The notes under the pieces: model-generated | Databases searched by the model: none | What the model saw: only the letters and a program-made list of their open reading frames with translations | What the model was told of the DNA's origin: nothing | Shown here: positions 54,828-62,764 of the stretch, in pieces | Position numbering within the stretch: the stretch's first letter is position 1 | Layout of the letters: every line of letters begins with the position of its first letter | Assembly (NCBI GenBank): GCA_049652745.1 | Contig: JBASEY010000052.1 | Span: 23,278-87,277, forward strand | Direction of reading: 5' to 3' | Source: JBASEY01 sp049652745 | Lineage (GTDB): Bacteria; CSSED10-310 | DNA length: 64,000 nucleotides | Position numbers and translations under genes: made by a program

Positions 54828-57323
54828 ATGAGAAAAATATTTATGATAACATTGATGGGTTTGTTATTTGTGCCGGTTTTCTCATGCAAATCCTATGGGA
54901 ATGTTTACGAACTCGATGAAGACTGGTTCTCGGGTGAGCCGGAGGAAACAGTACTGATAGACGCTGATCACACAATTCAGGCGTTTTTCAAACGGGCCAC
55001 AGCTTTGAGTTTGCCGTTCAGCGAAGATTTTTCAGGTGTTCCGGAAGGGGAGTTACCGGCTGATTGGACAGAAGCCCCTAATCATTCTTATTGTGGTGTT
55101 AGTAATACGAATGAAGCCGGCGGTATCGCGCCTGAAATGAAGTTTAGCCCCCCCTCTTTGCTTTCTCGACCAATTCGGCTGATCACCCCGAAAATCGAAG
55201 GGAATGCAGTTCCTGATATTCTTTTGACTTTCAAACACTTTGTCGCATGCACTCCTAACTCCCCATTTCATTTTTACGTCCAGACATCGATTGACAACGG
55301 CGCGACCTGGGTTGATCGCTATAGTCTTGAAGTACTACAAAATATCGGGCCGGAGACTGTTGCAATTGAACTCGATGACCTGGTCGGCAAAGAATTCCAT
55401 GTTTCCTTTCTTATTGACGGGCTTGTTGTGCATTCAGCAAAATGGTGTATCGATGATGTCGTCATAATCGGTGATTACAAAGGTCTGTTGAAAGGTGTGG
55501 TCACGAACGATAAGGGACCTATTGAAGGAGCGGTTATAACCGTTGTTGAAACAGGGGTTTCTGCCGTGACAGGACCGACCGGGGAATATGAGCTTAGAAA
55601 TAGGGGGGGGAATTTTACCATCGAGTGCAAAGCTCCTGGTCATTATAGTGAGATCGTTCCGGATGTCGAGATAATTAAAAACGATGAGGTTAACCTGGAT
55701 TTCTGCTTGACCTATCCGTTGGCGAATATTCACCCGACGAGCTTTTCCGTTGAACAGGATCTTGGCGAATCAACCGATGAATACCTGTATGTGGAGAACA
55801 TCGGAACTGGTCCGCTCGATTTTATAATCAATATCGATTACTCGGACAAAAGGAGTTCGCGGGGCATTGGAGATTGGTTGGCTTTGTCGCCGGTTGCCAC
55901 ATTTGTTCATAGCCCTTCGAGCTGTTTTGGCGATGGTAAATTTTTCGTGATTGGAGGAGGTCTCAGCGGCTCTTCTACAATATTCAATGCTATCCAAATC
56001 TATGACACGCTGCTGGGTACATGGTCAGTGAGTTCTCCTATGATAATGAAGGTTTCTGACTCCGTCGCAGAGTATTATGAGGGGAAGGTATATGTCATCG
56101 GTGGAACTAATTCTGCTTATCAAACTTCGGACACCGTTCAGATTTATGATGTCTCATCCGATACCTGGTCAGCGGGAGCGAGCATGCCGACACCACGTTC
56201 AGGCGCTTCCAGTGGTTTGATCGGCGGAAAAATTTATTCGCTCTGCGGATACAAAAACCAAATTTACCCATCAGAAAACGTCGCGTATGAGTATGATATT
56301 GCCCATAATACTTGGACAACTCTCACCAATGGACCGGTAGTAAATGGAACAGGTATTTCGTTTGGCGGCGGCTGTGCCTTCAACGGTAAAATTTATGTCG
56401 GGGGTCATCCGGATACCTACAACCAGTTTTATGAATTTGACCCGGCGGGTGGTGGAACCTGGACGGCCAAAGCGATGATACCTAAAGACCTGGGCGGTTA
56501 TAAGCTACGTATGGTAGGCCTTGAAACGGAAGGCATCATCCTGGCTGTAGGCGGCTCCGACGATGACAAAATACCCACCGGCTCGACATGGAGCTATGAT
56601 CCTGAAACAGACACCTGGACAAATCTCGATAAACCCATGACAACAGCGGTTATAGGCGGCGCATGTGCCGCTGGATACGGCAAAATCTATTATTATGGCG
56701 GATACGGCAGAAGCGATCATCTTGAACCGGCTCCGTTCATGATGAACACGTTTTATGATCCTTTTTGGCTGACAGCAGATACCATTTGGGGAAGTGTCGA
56801 TCCGGGTGATACCAAAATTGTGACATTGACGTTCGATGCCGGTGAGGTGTTGGTGCCTGGTTTGTACTCCACCGAACTGGCGATAATTCACAATACCGAT
56901 GATGGATCCCTATCGACAATTCCTGCGACTATGCTGGTCAAGACACCGACGCCGGAGTGCGATTATCTGGGAACCCACTTGGTGATTTCCCAGGAAGACC
57001 CGTTCCGAGTCGGCGACACGTTCTGGTTGGAATGCCATGTATGCAACAACACCGATACTCCGATGCAACATATAGCAACAGCGGTATTGCTTGGCGTGTA
57101 CGGTGAGTTCTGGTTCTGGCCGGGATGGAGCCAGGATTTTGACCTGGAATATCATGACTATCTGCCGGGCTTGACGGAAATCCAGGTGTTTGAATCGTTT
57201 ATCTGGCCGGAAGTCCAAGGTACCGCTGTCGGCCTGGAATTTTACAGCGGCCTGATCAACGCGGAAATGAACGATTTGATTGGAGACTTCGGTTATCTGA
57301 CGTTTGGATATACGGATCGATAA
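54828..57323 (+). CDS. Modular surface protein, shortened paralogue (Kelch type)
   Basis: 831 aa with AAGAGGAG before ATG and a signal peptide (MRKIFMITLMGLLFVPVFS). Directly after the signal the sequence enters the second half of an InlB-like repeat (YELDEDWFSGEPEETVLIDADHTIQAFF), so the N-terminal beta domain of the 49994 paralogue is missing. It then has the same jelly-roll, carboxypeptidase-regulatory-like and Kelch modules (FVIGGGLSG, VYVIGGTN, IYSLCGYK, IYVGGHPD), skips the second regulatory domain and domain X, and ends in the shared C-terminal domain (56958-57320) with only a minimal linker. It looks like an internally deleted duplicate. The coding frame is intact, so it is probably still expressed. 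Confidence 0.8.
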   Translation: MRKIFMITLMGLLFVPVFSCKSYGNVYELDEDWFSGEPEETVLIDADHTIQAFFKRATALSLPFSEDFSGVPEGELPADWTEAPNHSYCGVSNTNEAGGIAPEMKFSPPSLLSRPIRLITPKIEGNAVPDILLTFKHFVACTPNSPFHFYVQTSIDNGATWVDRYSLEVLQNIGPETVAIELDDLVGKEFHVSFLIDGLVVHSAKWCIDDVVIIGDYKGLLKGVVTNDKGPIEGAVITVVETGVSAVTGPTGEYELRNRGGNFTIECKAPGHYSEIVPDVEIIKNDEVNLDFCLTYPLANIHPTSFSVEQDLGESTDEYLYVENIGTGPLDFIINIDYSDKRSSRGIGDWLALSPVATFVHSPSSCFGDGKFFVIGGGLSGSSTIFNAIQIYDTLLGTWSVSSPMIMKVSDSVAEYYEGKVYVIGGTNSAYQTSDTVQIYDVSSDTWSAGASMPTPRSGASSGLIGGKIYSLCGYKNQIYPSENVAYEYDIAHNTWTTLTNGPVVNGTGISFGGGCAFNGKIYVGGHPDTYNQFYEFDPAGGGTWTAKAMIPKDLGGYKLRMVGLETEGIILAVGGSDDDKIPTGSTWSYDPETDTWTNLDKPMTTAVIGGACAAGYGKIYYYGGYGRSDHLEPAPFMMNTFYDPFWLTADTIWGSVDPGDTKIVTLTFDAGEVLVPGLYSTELAIIHNTDDGSLSTIPATMLVKTPTPECDYLGTHLVISQEDPFRVGDTFWLECHVCNNTDTPMQHIATAVLLGVYGEFWFWPGWSQDFDLEYHDYLPGLTEIQVFESFIWPEVQGTAVGLEFYSGLINAEMNDLIGDFGYLTFGYTDR

Positions 57324-57347
57324 ACCCTTTTACGATTGAGCTTATCG

Positions 57348-57370
57348 GCGACCGGTATCTTGCGGGTCGC
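57348..57370 (+). terminator. Decayed copy of the surface-gene terminator
   Basis: GCGACCGG (57348-57355) faces CGGGTCGC (57363-57370) with one mismatch. The surrounding bases TTTTACGATTGAGCTTATCG match those before the intact terminator at 59177, but the T-run is replaced by TGTGCCTTGG, so it is probably no longer efficient. Confidence 0.45.
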
Positions 57371-57437
57371 TGTGCCTTGGTGTATAAAAGATTTCCGTAT
57401 TAATTCGTTGCGAAATAAAATTTTTCTCCGCTTGAAC

Positions 57438-57466
57438 TTGACACTTGTTCTATTTTTTACTACACT
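57438..57466 (+). promoter_or_regulatory. Sigma-70-type promoter for the domain X protein
   Basis: Perfect TTGACA (57438-57443), a 17-bp spacer and TACACT (57461-57466), 111 bases before ATG 57578. Confidence 0.65.
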
Positions 57467-57577
57467 GTTATCGCTGGAGTTATATTTTTTAGTATTGTTG
57501 GAAGAGAATACCGAGGTGATTTGATGAGGCTCACAACTAAAAGTTTTAGTGCCATCATTTCAAAAGGAGGATTTACC

Positions 57578-59152
57578 ATGCGTAAATTATTTATTTTAAC
57601 TCTAATGGTTCTAGTGGTTGTGTCGGCTTCTCTGGCGCAAACAAACGTGACCGTAAACGGATTGGGGGTCGATCCGACGGATTTCTCCCATACCCAGGAC
57701 GAAAACGTCATTGAAACCATTCAGGACGCTCTAACACTTGAGTACGTAGGCACGGATACTATTAATTGGTCCTCAACGATAGAATACCATGATCGAAAGC
57801 GAAACGGTGATGTTCTGATCGCTGTTCATTTGGATGGTAACGCGGGTTTTTATAATCCGACATCAGCCTATGCTGAAGCTCTGTCAGCCGCTGGTTACAA
57901 TGTGGCAGCGACAATCGGTGCGCCGGCCGGCGGCAATATACCGTTCCCGACTCCCTTTACAGCTAATGAATATATCGCCGCTATTGTTTTGACCAGTGAA
58001 AACTGGTGGGAATCATCTAGTAACAAAAACTTGACACCTGCTGATGAAGCCGCTTTACAGGCATATCAAGATACTGGCGGCAATGTATTACTGGTTGGTC
58101 AGGATGTTCTGTGGGGTTCTCACCCAACATGGGGACCAGCCGCTGGGTGGTTCAAAACACACCTGGGTCTACAGTCCGTCACTCAAGATGTTCTCAACCA
58201 TGTCGCCACCGCTAATCTTACAGGAGTGGCCGGTACATTTGCCGAAGGTCTGGATTTTACGATCATAGGTGAGTCTGTGGGCGGCCCCTTCCTTGCCAAC
58301 GAATTATTCATCGATGACCTGACACCGGATACCGATGCATATGTGCTGTGGAATGCAACCAGTGGTTCAACAGCTAATGCGGTGATAGCATTTGGCAACG
58401 GTGTGACAAAAGCTGTTTTTTCCACCGCTGAATTTTCCGCTGCTCAAAACACATCCGATTTTCATGCAGCTATCGCCGCTATTATGGAATTCTTTGGCAC
58501 GCAGCCACTGAACTGGCTCGAAGCGGAACCTGTGTCCGGATATCTGAATGATGGTGAGACCCAATCGATTGATTTGACATTTGATAGTACCGGTCTGGCA
58601 GCCGGCGAATATCATGCGACAATAATCTATAAAGAAGCCGGCGTCGAGTATGATATCAGGGTTAATATCACTCTGATCGTTGAAGAGATTTCTCCAACAG
58701 AAACCCCAATTCCAACAAATACACCGACTCCACCGACTGCCACACCGACACCTGAGCCGACTGCCACACCGACACCTACACCTGAGTGCGATTATCTGGG
58801 AACCCACTTGGTGATTTCTCAGGAAGACCCGTTCCGAGTCGGCGACACGTTCTGGTTGGAATGCCATGTATGCAACAACACCGATACTCCGATGCAACAT
58901 ATTGCAACAGCGGTATTGCTCGGTGTGTACGGTGAGTTCTGGTTCTGGCCGGGATGGAGCCAGGATTTTGACCTGGAATATCATGACTATTTGCCGGGCC
59001 TGACGGAAATACAGGTGTTTGAACCGTTTACCTGGCCGGATGTTGAAGGTCATGCAGAAGGATTAGAGTTTTACAGCGGCCTGATCAACGCGGAAATGAA
59101 CGATTTAATCGGGGAATACGGCTATCTGACATTCGGATATACGGATCACTAA
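57578..59152 (+). CDS. Surface protein: domain X plus Pro/Thr linker plus shared C-terminal domain
   Basis: About 524 aa. ATG 57578 is chosen for AAAGGAGG 8 bases upstream and the following signal peptide (MRKLFILTLMVLVVVSASLA). The body is domain X (GDVLIAVHLDGN, AALSAAGYNVAATIGAP-type, NWWESSSNKNLTPADEAALQAYQDTGG, HPTWGPAAGWFKTHLGLQS), very similar to residues about 1075-1300 of the 49994 product. It is followed by a BACON-like segment (LTFDSTGLAAGEYHATI), a linker (PTNTPTPPTATPTPEPTATP) and the shared terminal domain (58787-59149). Domain X contains an alternating beta/alpha pattern with TGGNVLLVGQDVLW, which suggests a GATase-like or Rossmann-like fold. Its function is unknown. It probably derives from the same ancestral gene as its neighbours. 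Confidence 0.8.
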   Translation: MRKLFILTLMVLVVVSASLAQTNVTVNGLGVDPTDFSHTQDENVIETIQDALTLEYVGTDTINWSSTIEYHDRKRNGDVLIAVHLDGNAGFYNPTSAYAEALSAAGYNVAATIGAPAGGNIPFPTPFTANEYIAAIVLTSENWWESSSNKNLTPADEAALQAYQDTGGNVLLVGQDVLWGSHPTWGPAAGWFKTHLGLQSVTQDVLNHVATANLTGVAGTFAEGLDFTIIGESVGGPFLANELFIDDLTPDTDAYVLWNATSGSTANAVIAFGNGVTKAVFSTAEFSAAQNTSDFHAAIAAIMEFFGTQPLNWLEAEPVSGYLNDGETQSIDLTFDSTGLAAGEYHATIIYKEAGVEYDIRVNITLIVEEISPTETPIPTNTPTPPTATPTPEPTATPTPTPECDYLGTHLVISQEDPFRVGDTFWLECHVCNNTDTPMQHIATAVLLGVYGEFWFWPGWSQDFDLEYHDYLPGLTEIQVFEPFTWPDVEGHAEGLEFYSGLINAEMNDLIGEYGYLTFGYTDH

Positions 59153-59176
59153 TTCCTTTTACGATAGAGCTTATCG

Positions 59177-59208
59177 GCGACCGGTATGCTGCCGGTCGCT
59201 GTTTTTTT
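59177..59208 (+). terminator. Rho-independent terminator of the surface-protein region
   Basis: Stem GCGACCGG (59177-59184) / CCGGTCGC (59192-59199), 7-nt loop, followed by TGTTTTTTTT. It starts 25 bases after the last surface-protein stop. Confidence 0.9.
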
Positions 59209-59317
59209 TGTAATGATTCAAAAAAAATATTTTTTTACTTTTTGAGGCTTATTTTTCAGTGTTCTTTCGGTAACTTTTGACGGAAAAGGGCTTTGAGTTA
59301 TAACCTCTGCCGACACC

Positions 59318-59561
59318 TCACGATTCGTGATGTATCTCTGGTCCGCTTTTTTCGCGACCGTCACGGATGATCGAGACGATCTCCTCGGTCGTTATCTTCG
59401 CTGAAATCGACGGTACTTCCAGCGGTGATTTCTTTTGTCTCTCCGGCATTATCGCGTATTGTTTTCCCATCTTTTCTGCGGATGATCTCTTTACCGCTTG
59501 ATTCCGCTTCATTTAGAACCTTCGAACTTAGACGCGCTTCTGAATATGTATAAATGCGCAT
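59318..59561 (-). pseudogene. Phd/YefM-like antitoxin, frameshifted
   Basis: ATG 59561 follows a perfect GGAGGT. The first frame reads MRIYTYSEARLSSKVLNEAE and SSGKEIIRRKDGK, a Phd-type antitoxin start. The expected continuation QYAIMPERQKKSP...ITTEEIVSIIRDGRE lies one base out of register and runs to 59318. Removing one A from the AAAA run near 59466-59469 restores a single antitoxin of about 80 residues. The lesion could be a real mutation or an assembly error in a short homopolymer. A more decayed relative lies at 45141-45269. The start is one base from the stop of a PIN-toxin fragment, so toxin and antitoxin were one unit. Confidence 0.75.
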
Positions 59562-59562
59562 G

Positions 59563-59769
59563 TTATACCTCCAATACCACAATATTCATCGCTTCAGCGG
59601 TTTGTTTCAGCTTCTTGTCCAACGTCAATAATGGAGCATGAAATCTATGTGAGCAATCAAGAAAACAAGCACCGGCATTTCCTAATGGAGCCAATCGATT
59701 TGCCCACTCACTAAAATTTTTTTATATGTCATGAGTTCATCCAATATCTCGCCGGATTTAGGGAGAACC
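59563..59769 (-). pseudogene. PIN-domain toxin fragment (C-terminal part)
   Basis: The last frame reads FSEWANRLAPLGNAGACFLD then CSHRFHAPLLTLDKKLKQTA and ends NIVVLEV-stop at 59563. This is the characteristic C-terminal half of a PIN nuclease (APLLTxDxKL...A...I.V). The preceding residues (KSGEILDELMTYKK) are in another frame, and one base must be added in the A7T4 run near 59713-59723 to join them. The N-terminal half with the first catalytic acids is missing; the fragment overlaps the 3' end of the DUF4411 gene by 12 bases. Probably inactive. Confidence 0.65.
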
Positions 59770-60282
59770 ATGCCATTCCAAACGGACTTTAAGATCATGC
59801 AACATCTCAAAAGTGTTTTTGCTGTCCACATTGAATTGTCTGCAAATATCCGGAAGCGGAATACGATTGCGCGCTTTTGGTTGTGGTTGTTCATTGGTAA
59901 CTACGATGGCACCATTTACAATAGAATAGGCTACCAACCAGCCATCCGCCTCGGTGGCAAATTTTGCCTTCGCAGAATCATAGTATTGTGAGTTGCGTTG
60001 TACCCATAGCATTATTTCTCTAAAAGCATTCACGACTGATTCGTCGGCTGTGCTTTTAAAGAATGGTGCCGGCAAATCGTTAATAACCCATAGAACAAGA
60101 TCCTCTGTTTTTATTCCACGTAAGAGTTCAGATTTAACTTGATCAATACTGCCAACCTTTCCTATCTTGTGAAAATGTATCAAGCAATCCCAAAATCCTG
60201 GGCAAATCTCAAAAGCATAGTACCGGTTTTTGGCTGTGATAAAGACATCTGCGTCTAAAATGTACGATACGATCTTGTTCAA
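59758..60282 (-). CDS. DUF4411 (PIN-like) toxin
   Basis: 174 aa starting in the ATGA overlap with the upstream metallopeptidase gene. It opens SYILDADVFITAKNRYYAFEICPGFWDCL, with the first PIN acidic residue in LDADVFI. It continues with KFATEADGWLVAYSIVNGAIVVTNEQPQP, where E/D residues and TNE fit the later PIN acids, and ends PLPDICRQFNVDSKNTFEML. This matches DUF4411, a PIN-like family usually paired with XRE/ImmA-IrrE proteins as a toxin-antitoxin system. It is presumed to be a ribonuclease. All the expected acids are present, so it is probably functional. Confidence 0.85.
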   Translation of the reverse strand: MNKIVSYILDADVFITAKNRYYAFEICPGFWDCLIHFHKIGKVGSIDQVKSELLRGIKTEDLVLWVINDLPAPFFKSTADESVVNAFREIMLWVQRNSQYYDSAKAKFATEADGWLVAYSIVNGAIVVTNEQPQPKARNRIPLPDICRQFNVDSKNTFEMLHDLKVRLEWHGSP

Positions 60283-61433
60283 GGTAGCGCTACTCCAAGT
60301 TGATCGGCATACTCCTGAAAAGTGCCGCCGTACAACCCTGTCAGGTCATAGGCTTCTTTAAAACCGATACGCCCTTCTTTAGCAGCATGGAAAACTGCCA
60401 GAGGAAATTGTTCGCCCAGCCTGATTCGCTGAGTTTTATAAAAGTTACCGCCTCGGCTGCCTGTTCGTTGTTTACGGTCACGTTCTACATAATCAGAGTA
60501 GAAATCAAAAAACATATCTCTGCTGACCAGACGTAGTTCCATTGCACGTCGCCCTGCAACCAAGGGGCTGACCTTAAAGTGACGCGCAAGAGTCTCGAAT
60601 GGCCTATCATCATGTTTAACGTGCGGCCAACATTTGCTGAGTTCTTTTTCCGGCACCAGAAATTCTGCAGCGGCATGGTTACACCATTTTTCTATTTCCA
60701 GTGTTGGACGTGTTATGAGTTCCAAATCAGACAACCCGCTCTCTCCCAGCCAGATATGAGCAAGCTCGTGAGCCAGCGTAAACATCTGTGCCGATTTACT
60801 GTCGGCACCATTGACGAAAATCAAAGGCGCATATTCATCGCAAAGCGCAAAACCTCGAAATTCTTCCACATTGAGTATTCGTTTTGTATTGTTGCCGACA
60901 ACACCATTAACGAAGACCATCACTCCAATTTTTTCTATGGCGAAGCGAAGCTCATTGACCGCTTCCTGCCAGGTATTGACCGTTGCCGCCCACCCCTCTT
61001 CAAAGCCGATTATTCGCCGCATTTCTCGGCCCACACCTTGCGGGGAATCATTGAGTGTTGCGCCGCCCACAAAATCCAGTGGTTCAGCTTCATAAGCGAT
61101 TATTTCTTCTCGCAGCCAATCCTGACGCCGCTGCATCGTATAAAATGTATCGAGTAAATCAGGACTGGGTCTGCCGATCCATTGGTTGCCAACCGTGCGC
61201 AAGTCAGCAATCGGCAGACGTTCAATCGGAGGTTCCGGTAGAAAAAAATATCCCAGCGGCACATGCGTTGCTTTAGCATATTCTTCCAATTGCTTTAACG
61301 TCGGATAGCTTTCACCTTGTTCCCAGGCAGCCAGTTTTTTGAAACGTTTACCAAGGTAATCCGGATTTTGACCTGATCGTTCACGAGCCCAGCGGATCAA
61401 CTCTGGTTTAACGTGACGAATGCGTTGCACCAT
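60279..61433 (-). CDS. XRE-family regulator with ImmA/IrrE metallopeptidase domain (antitoxin)
   Basis: 384 aa. ATG 61433 is chosen because AGAGGTG lies 6 bases upstream; the TTG just before it is less likely. The N terminus is a helix-turn-helix of XRE type (ELIRWARERSGQNPDYLGKRFKKLAAWEQGESYPTLKQLEEYAK), followed by PLGYFFLPEPP. The ImmA/IrrE-type zinc-peptidase motif is TLAHELAHIWLG (HExxH) near residue 220, then CNHAAAEFLVP. This architecture with a following DUF4411 gene (4-base overlap) is a known toxin-antitoxin layout. The protein likely represses its own operon and neutralises the toxin. Confidence 0.88.
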   Translation of the reverse strand: MVQRIRHVKPELIRWARERSGQNPDYLGKRFKKLAAWEQGESYPTLKQLEEYAKATHVPLGYFFLPEPPIERLPIADLRTVGNQWIGRPSPDLLDTFYTMQRRQDWLREEIIAYEAEPLDFVGGATLNDSPQGVGREMRRIIGFEEGWAATVNTWQEAVNELRFAIEKIGVMVFVNGVVGNNTKRILNVEEFRGFALCDEYAPLIFVNGADSKSAQMFTLAHELAHIWLGESGLSDLELITRPTLEIEKWCNHAAAEFLVPEKELSKCWPHVKHDDRPFETLARHFKVSPLVAGRRAMELRLVSRDMFFDFYSDYVERDRKQRTGSRGGNFYKTQRIRLGEQFPLAVFHAAKEGRIGFKEAYDLTGLYGGTFQEYADQLGVALP

Positions 61434-61555
61434 CAATTCACCTCTCTCATCTTCAAGCCAGCGATGCCCGTATCGTCAACGATTTTGAACACTATTCGCT
61501 TGTACTTATACGACATGATCGGTTTCTTTTCATCAATAGCCATTGTTCGCGCCAA
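61433..61555 (-). CDS. Short ORF coupled to the XRE-ImmA/IrrE gene
   Basis: 40 codons from TTG 61555 (AAAGAGG 9 bases upstream) or 36 codons from ATG 61543. It reads MAIDEKKPIMSYKYKRIVFK then IVDDTGIAGLKMREVN, and its stop overlaps the ATG of the antitoxin gene as TGATG. I know no family. It could be a small third component or a translational coupler. It could also be chance, but the composition, ribosome site and overlap favour a real ORF. Confidence 0.45.
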   Translation of the reverse strand: MARTMAIDEKKPIMSYKYKRIVFKIVDDTGIAGLKMREVN

Positions 61556-61874
61556 AATCTTCGTCCTCTTTCAGGTCTTGTTTATGGGGTTAAAACATCC
61601 TTTAGTGACCTTCTGTCCATATTGAAAGTAAACCAGAAAATCTGTTTACATGCAAAAGAAACGTCAGCGTTTCCAATAAGCTGTTTGGATCAACTCTCCG
61701 GAAAACCCCGATAGTTAACAAGGAAATCCACCCGAAATGAACGCAGCAGGTGTCTCAACGTTACTGATACGTACGGGCTTCTAGAAAAAGTTAATCATCT
61801 TGCCTATCCCGAACTTCGCCTGTTATTATCAAGTCTTAATGAATTTGTGTTGTGATTATTCAAAGGAGAGCTTT
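61556..61874. other. Intergenic region with no clear feature
   Basis: This divergent region between the toxin-antitoxin operon (minus) and a lipoprotein gene (plus) must hold both promoters. I see no convincing promoter pair, terminator or repeat in it. Confidence 0.5.
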
Positions 61875-62495
61875 ATGCGGAAATTGATTTTTGCTATGTG
61901 TTTGGTAAACCTCATTTTATTCATCGGCTGTGGGAACAGTGAAATTAGTTCGACTGGACGATATTCCGGAGAAATAGATACGGAAGGAAACTTTTACATA
62001 TTGGACACAAAGACCGGAAAAGTTGAAGTTGTAAAAAATGAGTTACTCGTGGAAATTCCGAAAGAAAAAGAGGTTGTCCAAATAAAGGAATATCGTTCAA
62101 CCCAAATCCCCGGAACACCCATTCAGATAACCGGGTTACGACTGAGATACAGGGATCAAAAGCTTTTTTATCGAGGTTATTTAAAGCCTGTTACTGAACA
62201 ACTTATGGGGGATCATGTAGTTATTGGGAATCAAACGATGTTGTTCGAAAAAATGGAAGCATTATGGGAGGAAGATTCTTATTATAATTCCAGGCAGATT
62301 ACCATCAAGCTCATCGACTCGGATGGTTTTGATATAGCCGATATTGAGCTTAAAAGAAGACATTTAACAAAAATTGTTGACGATGATTTGAACCCTGCCA
62401 TGTTATCGTTTCAAGGAAGTATCCCTGTGCAGCCAAAAGATTTTATGTCGATAAGCGGCTATACATTTAGCTGGAATCTTGCGGATTGGAAATAA
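61875..62495 (+). CDS. Small lipoprotein of unknown function
   Basis: 206 aa. ATG 61875 has AAAGGAG 6 bases upstream. MRKLIFAMCLVNLILFIGCG is a lipoprotein signal with lipobox FIGC. The mature part has YSGEIDTEGNFYILDTKTGKVEVV and later RYRDQKLFYRGYLKP, and FDIADIELKRRHLT, suggesting a beta-sandwich of the FxxG type. I do not recognise a family. It stands alone, with the converging Type ISP region downstream. Confidence 0.75.
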   Translation: MRKLIFAMCLVNLILFIGCGNSEISSTGRYSGEIDTEGNFYILDTKTGKVEVVKNELLVEIPKEKEVVQIKEYRSTQIPGTPIQITGLRLRYRDQKLFYRGYLKPVTEQLMGDHVVIGNQTMLFEKMEALWEEDSYYNSRQITIKLIDSDGFDIADIELKRRHLTKIVDDDLNPAMLSFQGSIPVQPKDFMSISGYTFSWNLADWK

Positions 62496-62547
62496 ACAGA
62501 GCTTATAAAATAGAAAATATTTCCCCGGGGCAGCTTCGCCACAATAT

Positions 62548-62757
62548 TTATACCTTGCTGTCCTCAAAAGAGGCGAAACTTGTTGGATAAAAAGTGGGAG
62601 GCCGGCCACAAGGATCTATTCCTTCTGCTAGCATGTCTTCAATTGAACAGTCTTCATCGCAGTGTTTGATTGAGTTATAAAATTGCTCGCGAGCTGTTGA
62701 AGGCCACCAATCATCTCTCTCCAATCTGACTAAAATCTTCTTATCTTTTGATTTCAT
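62548..62757 (-). CDS. Small hypothetical protein downstream of the Type ISP gene
   Basis: 69 aa, beginning 7 bases after the Type ISP stop. Sequence MKSKDKKILVRLERDDWWPS and later DCSIEDMLAEGIDPCGRPPTF. It has no strong ribosome site and no recognised family; it may be translated by coupling with the upstream gene. Confidence 0.4.
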   Translation of the reverse strand: MKSKDKKILVRLERDDWWPSTAREQFYNSIKHCDEDCSIEDMLAEGIDPCGRPPTFYPTSFASFEDSKV

Positions 62758-62764
62758 TTTTGCT

